Source: Tulasnella sp. 424 (taxonomy: Eukaryota; Basidiomycota; Agaricomycetes; Cantharellales; Tulasnellaceae). Taken from it: a stretch of 64,000 nucleotides of DNA. The stretch spans positions 62,001 through 126,000 of the forward strand of contig WSUB01000008.1 in assembly GCA_019633425.1 (NCBI GenBank), written 5' to 3'. The translations under genes and the position numbers were made by a program. Shown one piece after another: positions 1 to 11,300 of this stretch. Under the pieces are notes generated by a model. The model did no database searches, was not told the origin of the DNA, and saw only the letters and a program-made list of their open reading frames with translations. The stretch's first letter is position 1, and each line of letters opens with the position of its first letter.

Positions 1-244
1 CCAAACAAATACTCTAATTTATCGGCATGTGAAGGGCAGTGACACGATATTCTCTCTACTGTATCTGTTTCTTCAGGAGAGTCCGACATCGATGACGTTT
101 AAAAGCATCCGGTTGTCCACCCGGGCCGCGGGTCCAAGACTGAATACTAGCGACGACCTTGGGTCACTCCCGAATGAATAACTGGTCCTTCCGACTCCTT
201 CGCTTAATATGTGAAACCGACTCGCGGCAGGATACTCAGGATGA
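1..244. other. Unassigned left edge
   Basis: No gene can be supported here. The sequence lies upstream of the first tandem unit and does not match the corresponding upstream sequence of units 2 and 3. The breakpoint of the repeat array is therefore near position 245. Confidence 0.5.
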
Positions 245-647
245 CGTAGTTTCACTTCCCAAGTTACCAACAAGGAATACGCTGTTGTAAACAATGAACG
301 GCTAATGAACGGCTTGTTTGCACTGTCTCGTGAAAGCTTCTACATGGATACAAGGCGTTCTTGGCGAAGTTCGGGGAGCGGCTTGGAGATGCTTCATCAG
401 CTATGGCATAGAGGGGCGTTGTGCTCGTCAAGACCCTCCGCAGACGCCATCACCGCACGGCAATAGACCGCCGTGCACTGATGCGCGGCCTTGTCAGCGG
501 CCGCCGCTTACGGGTTGACCACGGGATCCGAGCATAGTGAACCAGCTGACAGTGACGTCATCGATTACTACCAAACCTTGCACAGTCCGTCGAATGCTCC
601 TTCGTACAGTCCACGTCCACAGGTACTCTCGCATCGTCTTGAGGAAG

Positions 648-2550
648 ATGTCGACCACTTCTCAATTCCCAACAAAATCTGTTACGAACAAACCACTGGG
701 TCTAGGATATTCCTTCTTCCCTTCCCCACAGCAAAACAGCCACAAATCAACACCCCAGCTCTGGCCTGGAGTCTCATCCGAATCTGAAAGCGAGCTTGCC
801 AGTTTACTCAGACTCGACAATGAAAAGCACCATATATTCTTCAACGATCAAGGCTTCCACAAGTACGTACACCAGCATGCCGTTCAAGTGTCTGTACTTA
901 TGAGCGCTCTTCCCTGTCCAGCCACCTCACCCACCACCTCTTCGCTGCATACGCCATGGGGTGTTCACCCGAGGCAAGAGCAATTTTAAGATCAGTTGCG
1001 CCTTGTGCTCACTACCACTCGAACAACCTTCCACTTCGCAGGTCTTGAGCGCCGCCTACAAACTCCACGCAGACTATCAACACCCCGCGTTTAAAAGTCC
1101 AAGCGATATCACCGAGAACAACTGGACGGAACACCTAGGAAAGCGGGAGTAAGCGTCCTCTTCAGTCCATCGATGGCGTTCTAGACCTCATCGCCTCCTC
1201 CATCCCATAGCTATTACAACGCCTACATGCACTTTTACGCCTCCCAAATCAACGCCCACGGTCCACCAAAGACCTTGGAGAAGTACGTTTTTTCAAAAGA
1301 AGCGAACCTAACGCCCGAAGGCAAACAAGGCGCTCAGATGTTGGACCGCTTCATGAGTGGGCTCTTGCATCCCATGATCCATACGGGTCACTGGGCAGAG
1401 TTCCACGTCCCGGGAATGCTAGCGGAAGGTACGCACCACCTTCGTGTTTTAATTCACGCCCGCGGAAATCATAATACGACTCGTCGAATTGAAATAGGCC
1501 TCGCCCTCGCTTCAACCACCCCTGCGAGCTCGCCCCACCTCTTCCCGCCGGATTTCTTCGACTACGGCACCCAACAGCCCGAGTCATCAGCTCAATCCAT
1601 TGTCGACCATGCAGCGACGGCGCTCCGCAACCTCTCCCTCAACAACCCTCGCTCCTCCTCACCTTCCGCTTACACCGGCGGGTCTCACTCCCTCGACATC
1701 CTTCACCGCATGCTCCAAGACCCCAACCTCGCGGCCGGAAAGACGTGCAGACAAGATAGCGGAAGCAAGTTTAGCGATACGCTGCGAGCTGCAGGTGACA
1801 AGATCCGAGAATACGCAAAGATGTGGCAGGTCGATTCGGAGAGTGAAGTTCCTCAAAAGCTGGAAGAGGTCGCTTGGCTCGCCACGCTTGTCTATGGACT
1901 AGGCGGGTGGAGGAAAGGAAAGGATTTCCGCTCGGACTTCTTCCTGTGAGTGGGCTCGACTAGCTAGCCCCTTTCTGCCGAAAGCTCCGCTCACATTTGG
2001 CAAAAACAACAGACTGCACCTAGTTACCAGCTCGATCTTCATCTCGTCTCTCCTCACGCACCTTAGCTTCTCGTCTCAAAGCGCCCTCCTACGAGCTCAG
2101 GTCTCAGTCATCCTCGGATGGTGGGTGTCTCGTGGCCGGCCGGCTATCCCAATCTCGGACTACTACTCGCGAGAGTTCGATCCATCCCTTCTCATTCCAA
2201 AAGCTCTTCAAGTCCACCCAGACAAAAGCGCCGTCGGTGTCGGCAAAGATAAAACAACAAACTTGCCATCGAACATGTGGCTCGCCATAATCGAGTCCTC
2301 CCTCAATCATCCGGAAGAACATCTCTTGAAAAACCAACGAGCGCTCGCCCACTTTGATCACCTCTATGGCAAAACACCTCAAGGATACTTCGAGGGCGAG
2401 ACGGAATTGGAAGGAGCAGAGTTTTTGGACGGTACACTCTTCTGGCGCGTTGCCCTTCATACTCAAAAGGCTCTCGGGTGGGTCAGGGAAGGGGAACCTC
2501 AAGGAAGCTTTGACAGGGCGGGGCTGGGCTGGGATCATCTCTGGGAGTAA
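648..2550 (+). CDS. Questin-oxidase-like protein (DUF4243), copy 1
   Basis: Predicted 525-residue member of the Questin_oxidase family (PF14027). Fungal relatives such as AflY and GedK act in Baeyer-Villiger-type ring cleavage of anthraquinone intermediates; the substrate here is unknown. Six exons fit in phase: 648-862, 922-973, 1042-1148, 1211-1428, 1498-1945 and 2013-2550. Splicing exons 1 and 2 creates the family motif NHLTHHLFAAYAMGCSPE, rich in histidines. Later conserved blocks include GHWAEFHVPGMLAEG, EVAWLATLVYGLGGWRKG and HLVTSSIFIS. The second intron begins with GC rather than GT (974-975); copies 2 and 3 have GT there. The start at 648 was chosen because it is shared with the other copies; an in-frame ATG also exists at 537. 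Unlike copies 2 and 3, this gene lacks the TATAAAAG box upstream. No adjacent biosynthetic cluster is visible. Confidence 0.85.
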
Positions 2551-2869
2551 ACAGCAAGAGTGAGTATAAAAGGAACCTATGTATTAAGAAAGGGCCGTAA
2601 GCAATGAAAAATGATAACACGTACGTTTATCCGTAAATAAAGAAACAAATATACGGAGCAGCTAAATCTTATGGGACATCCGGCCTTCCATGAAGCACGG
2701 AGCCGCCCGTCGAAAAAAACTGAGCCCGTAGAGACCTGCCCAGCTGCTTTTGCATAAGATCCGGTGCCCATTGCTAATCCATGAGCTTCGCCGATAAGGT
2801 GATCTTTGAATGTAGTTGTAAGGATCTAGCACGTCATTTTCTTATTATGTGGAAAGTAACGGCAAGACT

Positions 2870-2877
2870 TATAAAAG
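2870..2877 (+). promoter_or_regulatory. TATA-like box of unit 2
   Basis: The string TATAAAAG is followed by gcgacaggggctcgg, conserved with unit 3. It lies about 600 nt upstream of the copy 2 ATG, a distance increased by the 190-nt insertion. Promoter function is inferred from position and conservation. Confidence 0.4.
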
Positions 2878-3237
2878 CGACAGGGGCTCGGATCGGTTTA
2901 CGGGTAGTTTCACTTCCCAAGTCACCAATCAGGAATACGCTGTCCGTCTCGCTCCGTCTTCTACACGTACAATAATGATTGAAACGTAATATAAGGCGTT
3001 TCTGGCGAGGTTCGGGGAGCGGCTTGGAGTTGCTTCAGCTGTGGCATTTGCGGTGATGGAGGGACGTTGTGTTCATCAATGCATCTCGACACCCTTCGCA
3101 GACACCATCACCGCACGGCAATAGACCACCGTGCACTGATGCGCGGCCTTGTCAGCGGCCGCCGCTTACGGGTTGACTACGGGAGTCACCGGCTGATAAT
3201 CAAGTCATCGATTGCTAAGCCTTGCACAGTCCGTCGA

Positions 3238-3427
3238 GTTACGTCTGCGCAGGCTCTTTTTCAACTGGCACGGTCTCAATTCGGTCATCAGCATTCCGTA
3301 AACCTGCCAGCTCCAGAGACGCAAAACGGCTCCGGGATGTTCAAACCGCCTTTTGCGAGTCATCCAACTCCATGCCAAGCTTCGACACCTTCTGGCGCGA
3401 CAGGGTGCGGGAAGAAGTTTATAATTA
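3238..3427. repeat. 190-nt insertion in unit 2 leader
   Basis: Relative to units 1 and 3, the leader of unit 2 is interrupted between ccgtcga and atgctcct by 190 nt not found in the other units. I see no terminal inverted repeats or clear target-site duplication. Its minus strand reads like coding sequence over about 50 codons with one stop, so it may be a captured gene fragment; origin unknown. Confidence 0.6.
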
Positions 3428-3479
3428 ATGCTCCTTTGTACAGTCCACGTCCACGTACTCTCGCATCGTCTTGGGGAAA

Positions 3480-5368
3480 ATGACGACCACTTCTCAATTC
3501 CTAGCAAAATCTGTTACGAACAAACCACTGGGTCTAGGATATTCCTTCTTCCCTTCCCCTCAGCAAAACAGCCACAAATCCACACCCAACCTCTGGCCTG
3601 GAGTCTCATCCGAATTTGAAAGCGAGCTTGCCAGTTTACTCAGACTCGACAATGAAAAGCACCACATATTCATCAACGATCAAGGCTTCCACGAGTACGT
3701 ACACCCGCATGTCGGTCGAGAGTCTGTACTTACGGGTGCTCTTCCCCGTCCAGCCACCTCACCCACCACCTCTTTGCCGCATACGCAATGGGGTGTTCGC
3801 CCGAAGTAAGAGCAATTTAAGATCACTTTGCGCCTTATGCTCACTACCACTCGAACAACCTTCCACGTCGCAGGTCTTGAGCGCCGCCTACAAACTCCAC
3901 GCAGACTATCAAAACCCCGCGTTTAAAAGTCCAAGCGATATCACGGAGAACAACTGGACAGAACACTTAGGAAAGCGGGAGTAAGCGTATTCTTTAGTCC
4001 ATCGATGGCGTTCTAGCCCCCATCGCCTCTTCTCCCCCATAGCTATTACAACGCCTACATGCACTTTTACGCCTCCCGAATCAACGCCCACGGTCCCCAA
4101 AATACCTTGGAGAAGTACATTTTTCAAAAGAAGCGAACCTAACGCTCGACGGCAAACAAGGCGCTCAGATGTTGGACCGCTTCATGAGTGAGCTCTTGCA
4201 TCCCATGATCCATACGGGCCACTGGGCAGAGTTCCATGTCCCAGGAATGCTAGCGGAAGGTGCGCACCACCACCCTTCACGCTCACAGAAATCATAATAT
4301 AACTCGTCGGATTGCAACAGGCCTCGCCCTCGCTTCAACCACCTCCCCGAACTCCACCCACCGCTTCCGGCCGGACTTCTTCGACTACGGCGCCCAACAG
4401 CCCGAGTCATCAGCTCGATCCATAGTCGACCATGCAGCGACGGCACTCCGCAACATCTCCCTCAACAACCCCCGCTCCTCCTCACCTTCCGCTTACACCG
4501 GCGGGTCGCACTCCCTCGACATCCTTCACCGCATGCTCCAAGACCCCAGCCTCGCCGCTGGCAAGACGTGCACGCAAGGTAGCGTAGACGGGTTTAGCGA
4601 TACGCTGCAAGCTGCTGGAGACAAGATCCGGGAATACGTGAAGATGTGGCAAGTCGATTCGGAGAAGGAGGTTCCTGAAAAGTAGGAAGAGGTCGCTTGG
4701 CTCGCCACGCTCCTCTATGGACTAGGCGGGTGGAGGAAAGGAAAGCCGTTCCGCTCGGATTTCTTTCTGTGAGTGAGCCGACTAGCTGGCCCCTTCCTGC
4801 CGAAAGCTCCGCTCACGTTTGACAAAAACAACAGACTGCACCTAGTCACCAGCTCGATCTTCATCTCGTCTTTCCTGACGCACCTTAGCTTCTCATCCCA
4901 AAGCGCCCTTCTACGAGCTCAGGTTTCAGTCATCCTCGGATGGTGGGTGTCTCGTGGCCGCCCAGCTATCCCAATCTCCGACTACTACTCGCGAGAGTTC
5001 GATCCATCCCTTCTCATTCCAAAAGTTCTTCAAGTCCATCCAGACAAAAGCGCCGTCGGTATCGGCAAAGATAAAACAACAAACCTGCCATCGAACATGT
5101 GGCTCGCGATCATCGAGTCCTCTCTCAATCACCCGCAAGAACATCTCTTGAAAACCCAACGAGCGCTCGCCCACTTTGATCGCCTGGCAAAACACCTCAA
5201 GGGTATTTCGAGGGCTCTACGGAATTGGAAGGAGCAGAGCTTTTGGACGGTACGCTCTTCTGGCGCGTTGCCCTTCATACTCAAAAGGCTCTCGGGTGGG
5301 TCAGGGAAGGGGAACCTCAAGGAAGCTTTGACAGGGCTGGGCTGGGCTGGGATCATCTCTGGGAGTAA
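3480..5368 (+). pseudogene. Questin-oxidase-like protein, copy 2, disrupted
   Basis: Collinear with copies 1 and 3 through all exons and introns but broken in three places. One T is lost in a run at about 4119-4124 (the other copies read GTTTTTTCA, here ATTTTTCA), causing a frameshift and stop at 4140-4142. A TAG at 4683-4685 replaces a Leu codon. Four bases (tcta) are missing after about 5184, giving another frameshift. Splice sites, including a normal GT donor for intron 2, are still recognisable, so decay looks recent. The insertion at 3238-3427 also interrupts its leader. Sequencing error is unlikely to explain three independent lesions but cannot be excluded near an assembly gap. Confidence 0.85.
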
Positions 5369-5399
5369 ACAGCAGGAACGAGTATAAAAGGAATCGATG

Positions 5400-5657
5400 T
5401 ATTAAGAAAGGGCCGTAAGCAATGAAAAATGATAACACGTACGTTTATCCGTAAATAAAGAAACAAATATACGGAGCAACNNNNNNNNNNNNNNNNNNNN
5501 NNNNNNNNNNNNNNNNNNNNNNNNNNNNNNNNNNNNNNNNNNNNNNNNNNNNNNNNNNNNNNNNNNNNNNNNNNNNTATTAAGAAAGGGCCGTAAGCAAT
5601 GAAAAATGATAACACGTACGTTTATCCGTAAATAAAGAAACAAATATACGGAGCAAC
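5400..5657. repeat. 81-bp exact direct repeat flanking the gap
   Basis: Positions 5400-5480 and 5577-5657 are identical over 81 nt and sit immediately on either side of the N run. In units 1 and 3 this tail sequence occurs only once. The simplest reading is two overlapping contig ends that were not merged. Confidence 0.9.
5481..5576. other. Assembly gap (96 N)
   Basis: A run of 96 unknown bases between copies 2 and 3 of the tandem array, in the 3' tail of unit 2. Confidence 0.99.
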
Positions 5658-5861
5658 TGAATCTTATGGGACATCCGGCCTTCCATGAAGCACGGAGCTG
5701 CCCGTCGAAAAAACTGAGCCCGTAGAGACCTGCTCAGCTGCCTTTGCATAAGATCCGGTGCCCATTGCTAATCCATGAGCTTCGCCGACAAGGTGATATT
5801 TGAATGTAGTTGTAGGGATCTAGCATGTCATTTTCTTATTATGGTAAGTAACGGCAAGACT

Positions 5862-5869
5862 TATAAAAG
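5862..5869 (+). promoter_or_regulatory. TATA-like box of unit 3
   Basis: TATAAAAG in the same conserved context as the box at 2870, about 380 nt upstream of the copy 3 ATG. Function is inferred. Confidence 0.4.
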
Positions 5870-6244
5870 CGACAGGGGCTCGGTTTGCTGGTAGTTTCAC
5901 TTCCTAAGTCACCGATTAGGAATACGCTGTCCGTCTCGCGCTGTCTTCTCTACACCTACAATAATGGTTTAAACGCATCTTGGAGTTGCTTTAGCTGTGG
6001 CATTTGCGGTGATGGAGGGACGTTGTGTTCATCAATGCATCTCGACACCCTTCGCAGACACCGTCACCGCACGGCAATAACCCTGCTGGACCGCCATGAT
6101 GCGCGGCCTTGTCAGCGGTTGCCGTTTACGGGTTGACCACGGGAGTGACCAGTGATGATCACGTCATCGATTGCCAAACCTTACACAGTCCGTCGAATGC
6201 TCCTTCGTACAGTCAACATGTACTCTCGCATCGTCTTGAGGAAA

Positions 6245-8161
6245 ATGTCGACCACTTCTCAATTCTCAACGAAGTCTGTTACGAACAAACCACTGGGTCT
6301 AGGATATTCGTTCTTCCCTTCCCCACAGCAACACAGCCACAAATCCACACCCAACCTCTGGCCTGGAGTCTCATCCGAATCTGAAAGCGAGCTTGCCAGT
6401 TTACTCAGACTCGACAATGAAAAGCACCACATATTCCACAACGACCTACTAGGGTACCACAAGTACGCACGCCCGCATGTCGTTCAAGTGTCTGTCCTTA
6501 TGGGCGCTCTTCCCTGTCCAGCCACCTCACCCACCACCTCTTCGCCGCGTACGCAATGGGGTGTTCGCCCGAAGTAAGAGCAATGTAAGATCACCTGCGC
6601 CTTAGGCTCACCACCACTGGAACAACCTTCTACTTCGCAGGTCTTGAGCGCCACCTACAAACTCCACGCAGACTATCAAAACCCCGCGTTTAAAAGTCCA
6701 AGCGATATCACCGAGAACAACTGGACGCAACACCTAGGAAAGCGGGAGTAAGCGTCCTCTTCAGTTCATCGATGGCGTTCTAGCCTCATCGCCTCTTCCA
6801 TCCCATAGCTATTACAACGCTTACATGCACTTTTACGCCTCCCAAATCAACGCCCACGGTCCACAAAAGACCTTGGAGAAATACGTTTTTTCAAAAGAAG
6901 CGAATCTAACGCCCGAGGGCAAACAAGGCGCTCACATGTTGGCCCGCTTCATGAGTGGGCTCTTGCATCCCATGATCCATACCGGTCATTGGGCAGAGTT
7001 CAACGTCCCAGGAATGCTGGCAGAAGGTACGCACCACCACCCTCCGCGTTTTCATTCACGCCCGCGGAAATCATAATACGGCTCGTCGAATCGAAACAGG
7101 CCTCGCCCTCGCTTCAATCACCTCCTCGAACTCCACCCCCCTCTTCCCGCCGGACTTCTTCGACTACGGCACCCAAAAGCCCGAGTCACCAGCTCAATCC
7201 ATTGTCGAACATGCAGCGACGGCGCTCCGCAACCCCTCCCTCGACAACCCTCGCTCCTCCTCACCTTCCGCTAACACCGGCGGGTCCCACTCCCTCGACA
7301 TCATCCACCGCATGCTCCAAGACCCCAGCCTCGCCGCTGACAAGACGTGCACGCCAGATAGCGAAGACGAGTTTCGAGATACGGTGCAAGCTGTTGGAGA
7401 CAAGATCCGAGAATACGCAAAGATGTGGCAGGTCGATTCGGAGAGGGAAGTTCCTGAGAAGTTGGAAGAGGTCGCTTGGCTCGCCACGCTCCTCTATGGA
7501 CTAGGTGGGTGGAGGAAAGGAAAGCAGTTCCGCTCGGAATTCTACCTGTGAGTGGGCCCGACTAGCTAGCCCCTTTCTGCCGAGAGCTCCGCTCACGTTT
7601 GACAAAAACAACAGACTGCACATGGTCACAAGCTCGAGTTTCATCTCGTCCTTCCTCACGCACCTTAGCTTCTCATCCCAAAGCGCCCTTCTACGAGCTC
7701 AGGTCTCAGTCATCCTCGGGTGGTGGGTGTCTCGTGGCCGCCCGGCTATCCCAATCTCGGACTACTACTCGCGAGAGTTCGATCCATCTCTCCTCATTCC
7801 AAAAGCTCTTCAAGTCCACCTAGACAAAAGCGCCGTCGGTATCAGCAAAGATAAAACAACAAACCTGCCATCGAACATGTGGCTCGCGATAATCGAGTCC
7901 GCTCTCAACCACCCGGAACCACATCTCTTGAAAATCCAACGAGCGCTCGCCCATTTTGATCGGCTCTATGGCAAAACACCTCAAGGATGTTTCAAGGGCG
8001 AGACGGAATTGGAAGGAGCAGAGCTTTTGGACGGTACACTCTTCTGGCGCGTTGCCCTTCATACTCAAAAGGCTCTTGGGTGGGTCAGGGAAGGGGAACT
8101 TCAAAGAGACTTTGACCGGGCGGGGTTAGGCTGGGATCACCTCTGGGAGGAACGAGAATAA
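6245..8161 (+). CDS. Questin-oxidase-like protein (DUF4243), copy 3
   Basis: Intact third copy with the same six-exon structure as copy 1. The histidine-rich motif HLTHHLFAAYAMGCSPE is recovered by splicing intron 1, and intron 2 uses a normal GTAAGA donor. The acceptor of the last intron is aacaacag, not the later ctag seen in copies 1 and 2, because copy 3 has catg at that later site; this shows the upstream AG is the real acceptor in all three. The C-terminus is three residues longer (WDHLWEERE) because the stop of copy 1 is mutated. An alternative start at 6152 is in frame. Family role: oxidative cleavage of polyketide-derived quinones (AflY, GedK); exact substrate unknown. Confidence 0.87.
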
Positions 8162-8336
8162 AAGGAATTGATGTATTAAGAAAGCACCGTAGGCAATGAA
8201 AAATGATAATCCGTACGATATCCGTAAATAAAGAAACAAGAAGGTCGGGGAGGGAGACGACGAGAATAATAAGTAAATTTGAAAACCAACAAGAGCAACG
8301 GCACGACTGAATTGAAGATAAAAACTGGATGACTAT

Positions 8337-11300
8337 TTAACTGCTCGCAGCTCCGCCCTGTTCTTGCTGGAAGACATCGATATATCGGCTCTTGCCCTTC
8401 CGCTTCGCAGCAGCACTACCGGCTCGGCTGGGAGGTGGCACGAGATCAGGATCGATGATCCTCGACCGTGTCGGTCCAGCTTCAGCTGTAGGGGTGGGCG
8501 GAGTGGACGTCGAGTCAGGAGAGGGCACATAAGACTCGGCAAGATGCGATCGCCTTGGTGGCACCACGCTCGTCAGCGGTTTCAGTGTCGAATTGGGCGC
8601 TGATGTAGATGTCTGAGGTCGGGGAGGAGGAGTCGCACCACGCGAAAGTGCGGATGTCATTGGTGCCATTTGCCCAGGGGAAGCAGTCTGGGCTCGGGAT
8701 GGTGCCCTTGATGGTGGTGGCGGTGGCGCAGCGGGTGCAGCACCAGTGTCTCCTCCTTTCTTATTGACCCAACGCTTCAGTTCCTTGTCATAGTAGAACG
8801 AACTCTCGTCTCCCAAACTGGCTTTGACTGGGCCTGGGGTTGACGGTTCCTCCTTCTTGCCCCATTTCCATGGAAGCCAGGAGCCTCCACTGGCCTTTCC
8901 TTCGGTGGGAGCTACAATGAGGCATTAGTTACAAGACGGTCTAATTTTTGAGGAAGCTGTGACTTACAAGCTGGCTTGGAGGGCGGCGCTGCTGGTTTCT
9001 CGGCAGGCTTCGACTCTTTCTTCTCTTCCGCGGGTCCCTCGTCGGTCTTGGGAGTCTGTTTCTTCTTGCTGGAGCTATTTCCAAATCCAAGATCCTCCAC
9101 GTCGTCTTCCTCAATAGGGGCGACAGACATCGAACGAGGTGTAGAAAGATGAGACGGAGCACGGGACGCTGGGCCGCCGCTAACAGAGTCCATCGGAGAT
9201 ATGAAACCACCCGCATCTGCTTCGGCCGGCACGCTATAGAATGTCGTAGCGGACGCGCTCTTGCTACCGTCATCCCCTTGCGATCCCGAGTCATACCAGC
9301 TTCCATAAGTCGGGCGTTCCGTGTCTGTTGACTGGCTGGCGCTCATTGACGAAGCGGTAGCGTTGTCGGCAGCGCCACGATACGCTGAATCTGCCTCGTA
9401 AAAGGTAGTAGCAGCGTTGGCTGAAAGGACTTGGAAACCAGCGCCTGTCATGGGTGATAGTGGATCTGGCCTCATATCCATTGCTGACGCAGCGCGATCT
9501 GGAGGAGCAGACCCGCCGTACATCCCATATGGTCCGCGCACTGCCATGGCGGAACCGCTGCGGCGAGGCGGAGCAGTCGAAGGTGGGGCGAGACCGGATG
9601 GTGGTATTGAAAGCATAGTGGACAGGTTGGCGGATGACGCGTTAGGCGATGTGTTGGCTGATGAGATGACTGTGAACTGGGCAAAAGGTCCGGCTGCGGC
9701 ACCTGCAGGTTGCTTCTTGGCGCTATCAGCATTTGCCTGAGTCTCATCTCCTTCGCCTGCGATGAACTTAGTTACTCCGCTTTCAATCCAGTTGCCCAAT
9801 GTGGCCAGGCTGGGTTTGGTCATCTTCCTGGCAATCCACGATCCGGTCTTGTCTAGCTGGGGTGTTCCCGATAAGCGATCAGACAAGTCCTTGAGTTGTT
9901 CCAAAAATGTCCTCGTATAGAATGGCGAAGGCTTCCCGACCCGCACAGTCGTGGCGATTGCGTCACAATAGCGGCTTGCAAGACTGACATACCCATGCTC
10001 TGCAAGTCGGAAGGCTTGGACTAAGCGGTAGGCTTGGAGATGGGGGACGCCGCTGAACGCATCTTGACCCTTGACTGTGGGGGCCAATGAGAAAGCGAAT
10101 TCCAGCACCTCCGAGAAGATAAAAGGGTCGTCTTCAACGTAGAAGTTTGGCTTGAGTAGCGGATTTTCCGAGCCAACCAGAATAACCTTGCTCGCGGGAG
10201 AACCAGCACCGCCCAGGGGAGAGGTCTGAAGAGAGAGCAAATAGCTAAACGAACCAAGATATGTGAGCCGGGACACGGTAATGGTTTTTGAATATTACAT
10301 ACCATGCGTGCGCAGCGTTTGCCCACTTGTTGGCCATGAGCAAATCACCCAACGCTGTCATGGCAGCCGTATCGCCACTCGACACGTTGGAGGCGATAGT
10401 AGCAGCGGCTTCTTGCCACTTGGACAAGCTTTCAATGGGCGCCGGACCGGGCGGTACCGTGAAGGAGGCTGTGCCGACAACAGAGGGGGTTGAAGGGGGT
10501 AGCGGCGAAGGTGGAATGATCAGTGAGTGATTCGAGCCCATAGTTCTGGCCAGAGGTTTGGGGGGCAATAATTCTTTCACTGATATATAATGTTAGTCAT
10601 CGGTACGTCGTCTTAGACTGATGGATATTGACGAACCTGCAGCAGCTCCATGACCAGCGAAAAGACCGTACGCAATGCGCAGCGCTTCACGTCCATTTGC
10701 AGGCTCGGCGCTGGCACGAGTAGGGTCCACCCCGAGCTCTGTCCTCACAAACTCTCCAACCGTCTCCTTCCACGCATCTTGATCTAAGCTGCTTGCGATT
10801 AGCATCGCGTGAGCCCACAGCTTTTCGTCTAGAGCGTGTCTGTACGCCATGCGCTTCTCGCCACGCAAGAGGTGTTCTTGAATAGTATCCAACACAGAGG
10901 ACCTGATGGTATAAGTCGCTAGAGTTCGGTCCTCAGCTGCTGAGGGATGGCTCAATGCTGGATGTCCGGGCACAAGGAGACCATTCCCAGCAGGAGAAGT
11001 GAACCCGAAGGTCGACGTATCAAGGGCATCCTTGAGCCTAGGAAGAAGCGCGATGCGAACAGCGTTCTCGATCTCGGGGCTAATTAGAAGGTTCTGGGTT
11101 AGGGTGATCATCGAACAAGCATAACCACACGACTAACCTTCCGGAAACTTTGCCATCATTCTCCACCATGACCTTCAAAATCAGGATCAAGGACAGTTTT
11201 CCAGCTGGCTGGCTTCTATCTTCTGGCGCCAATTGACCGATCTCAGCTTCCACCTCCGCTGCACGCTCCTCCAAGTACTTGAGGACAAGGGCCTTCTTTG

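Larger units (their letters stand above)
245..8240 (+). repeat. Tandem array of three ~2.9-kb gene-bearing units
   Basis: Three direct units can be followed by eye. Each has a shared 5' leader (starting around 245, 2905 and 5890), a questin-oxidase-like gene, and a shared 3' tail beginning with the string gtattaagaaag. Spacing between equivalent points is about 2.8-2.9 kb. The copies differ by scattered substitutions and small indels and remain alignable in introns and leaders, which indicates recent duplication or ongoing conversion. Similarity fades after about 8240 and before about 245. Confidence 0.9.

Noticed and set aside
11080..11137. Shorter SEC16 intron using the cccag acceptor
   Set aside because: It puts the next exon out of frame; the taattag acceptor gives KVSGSPEIENAV, in line with Sec16 proteins.
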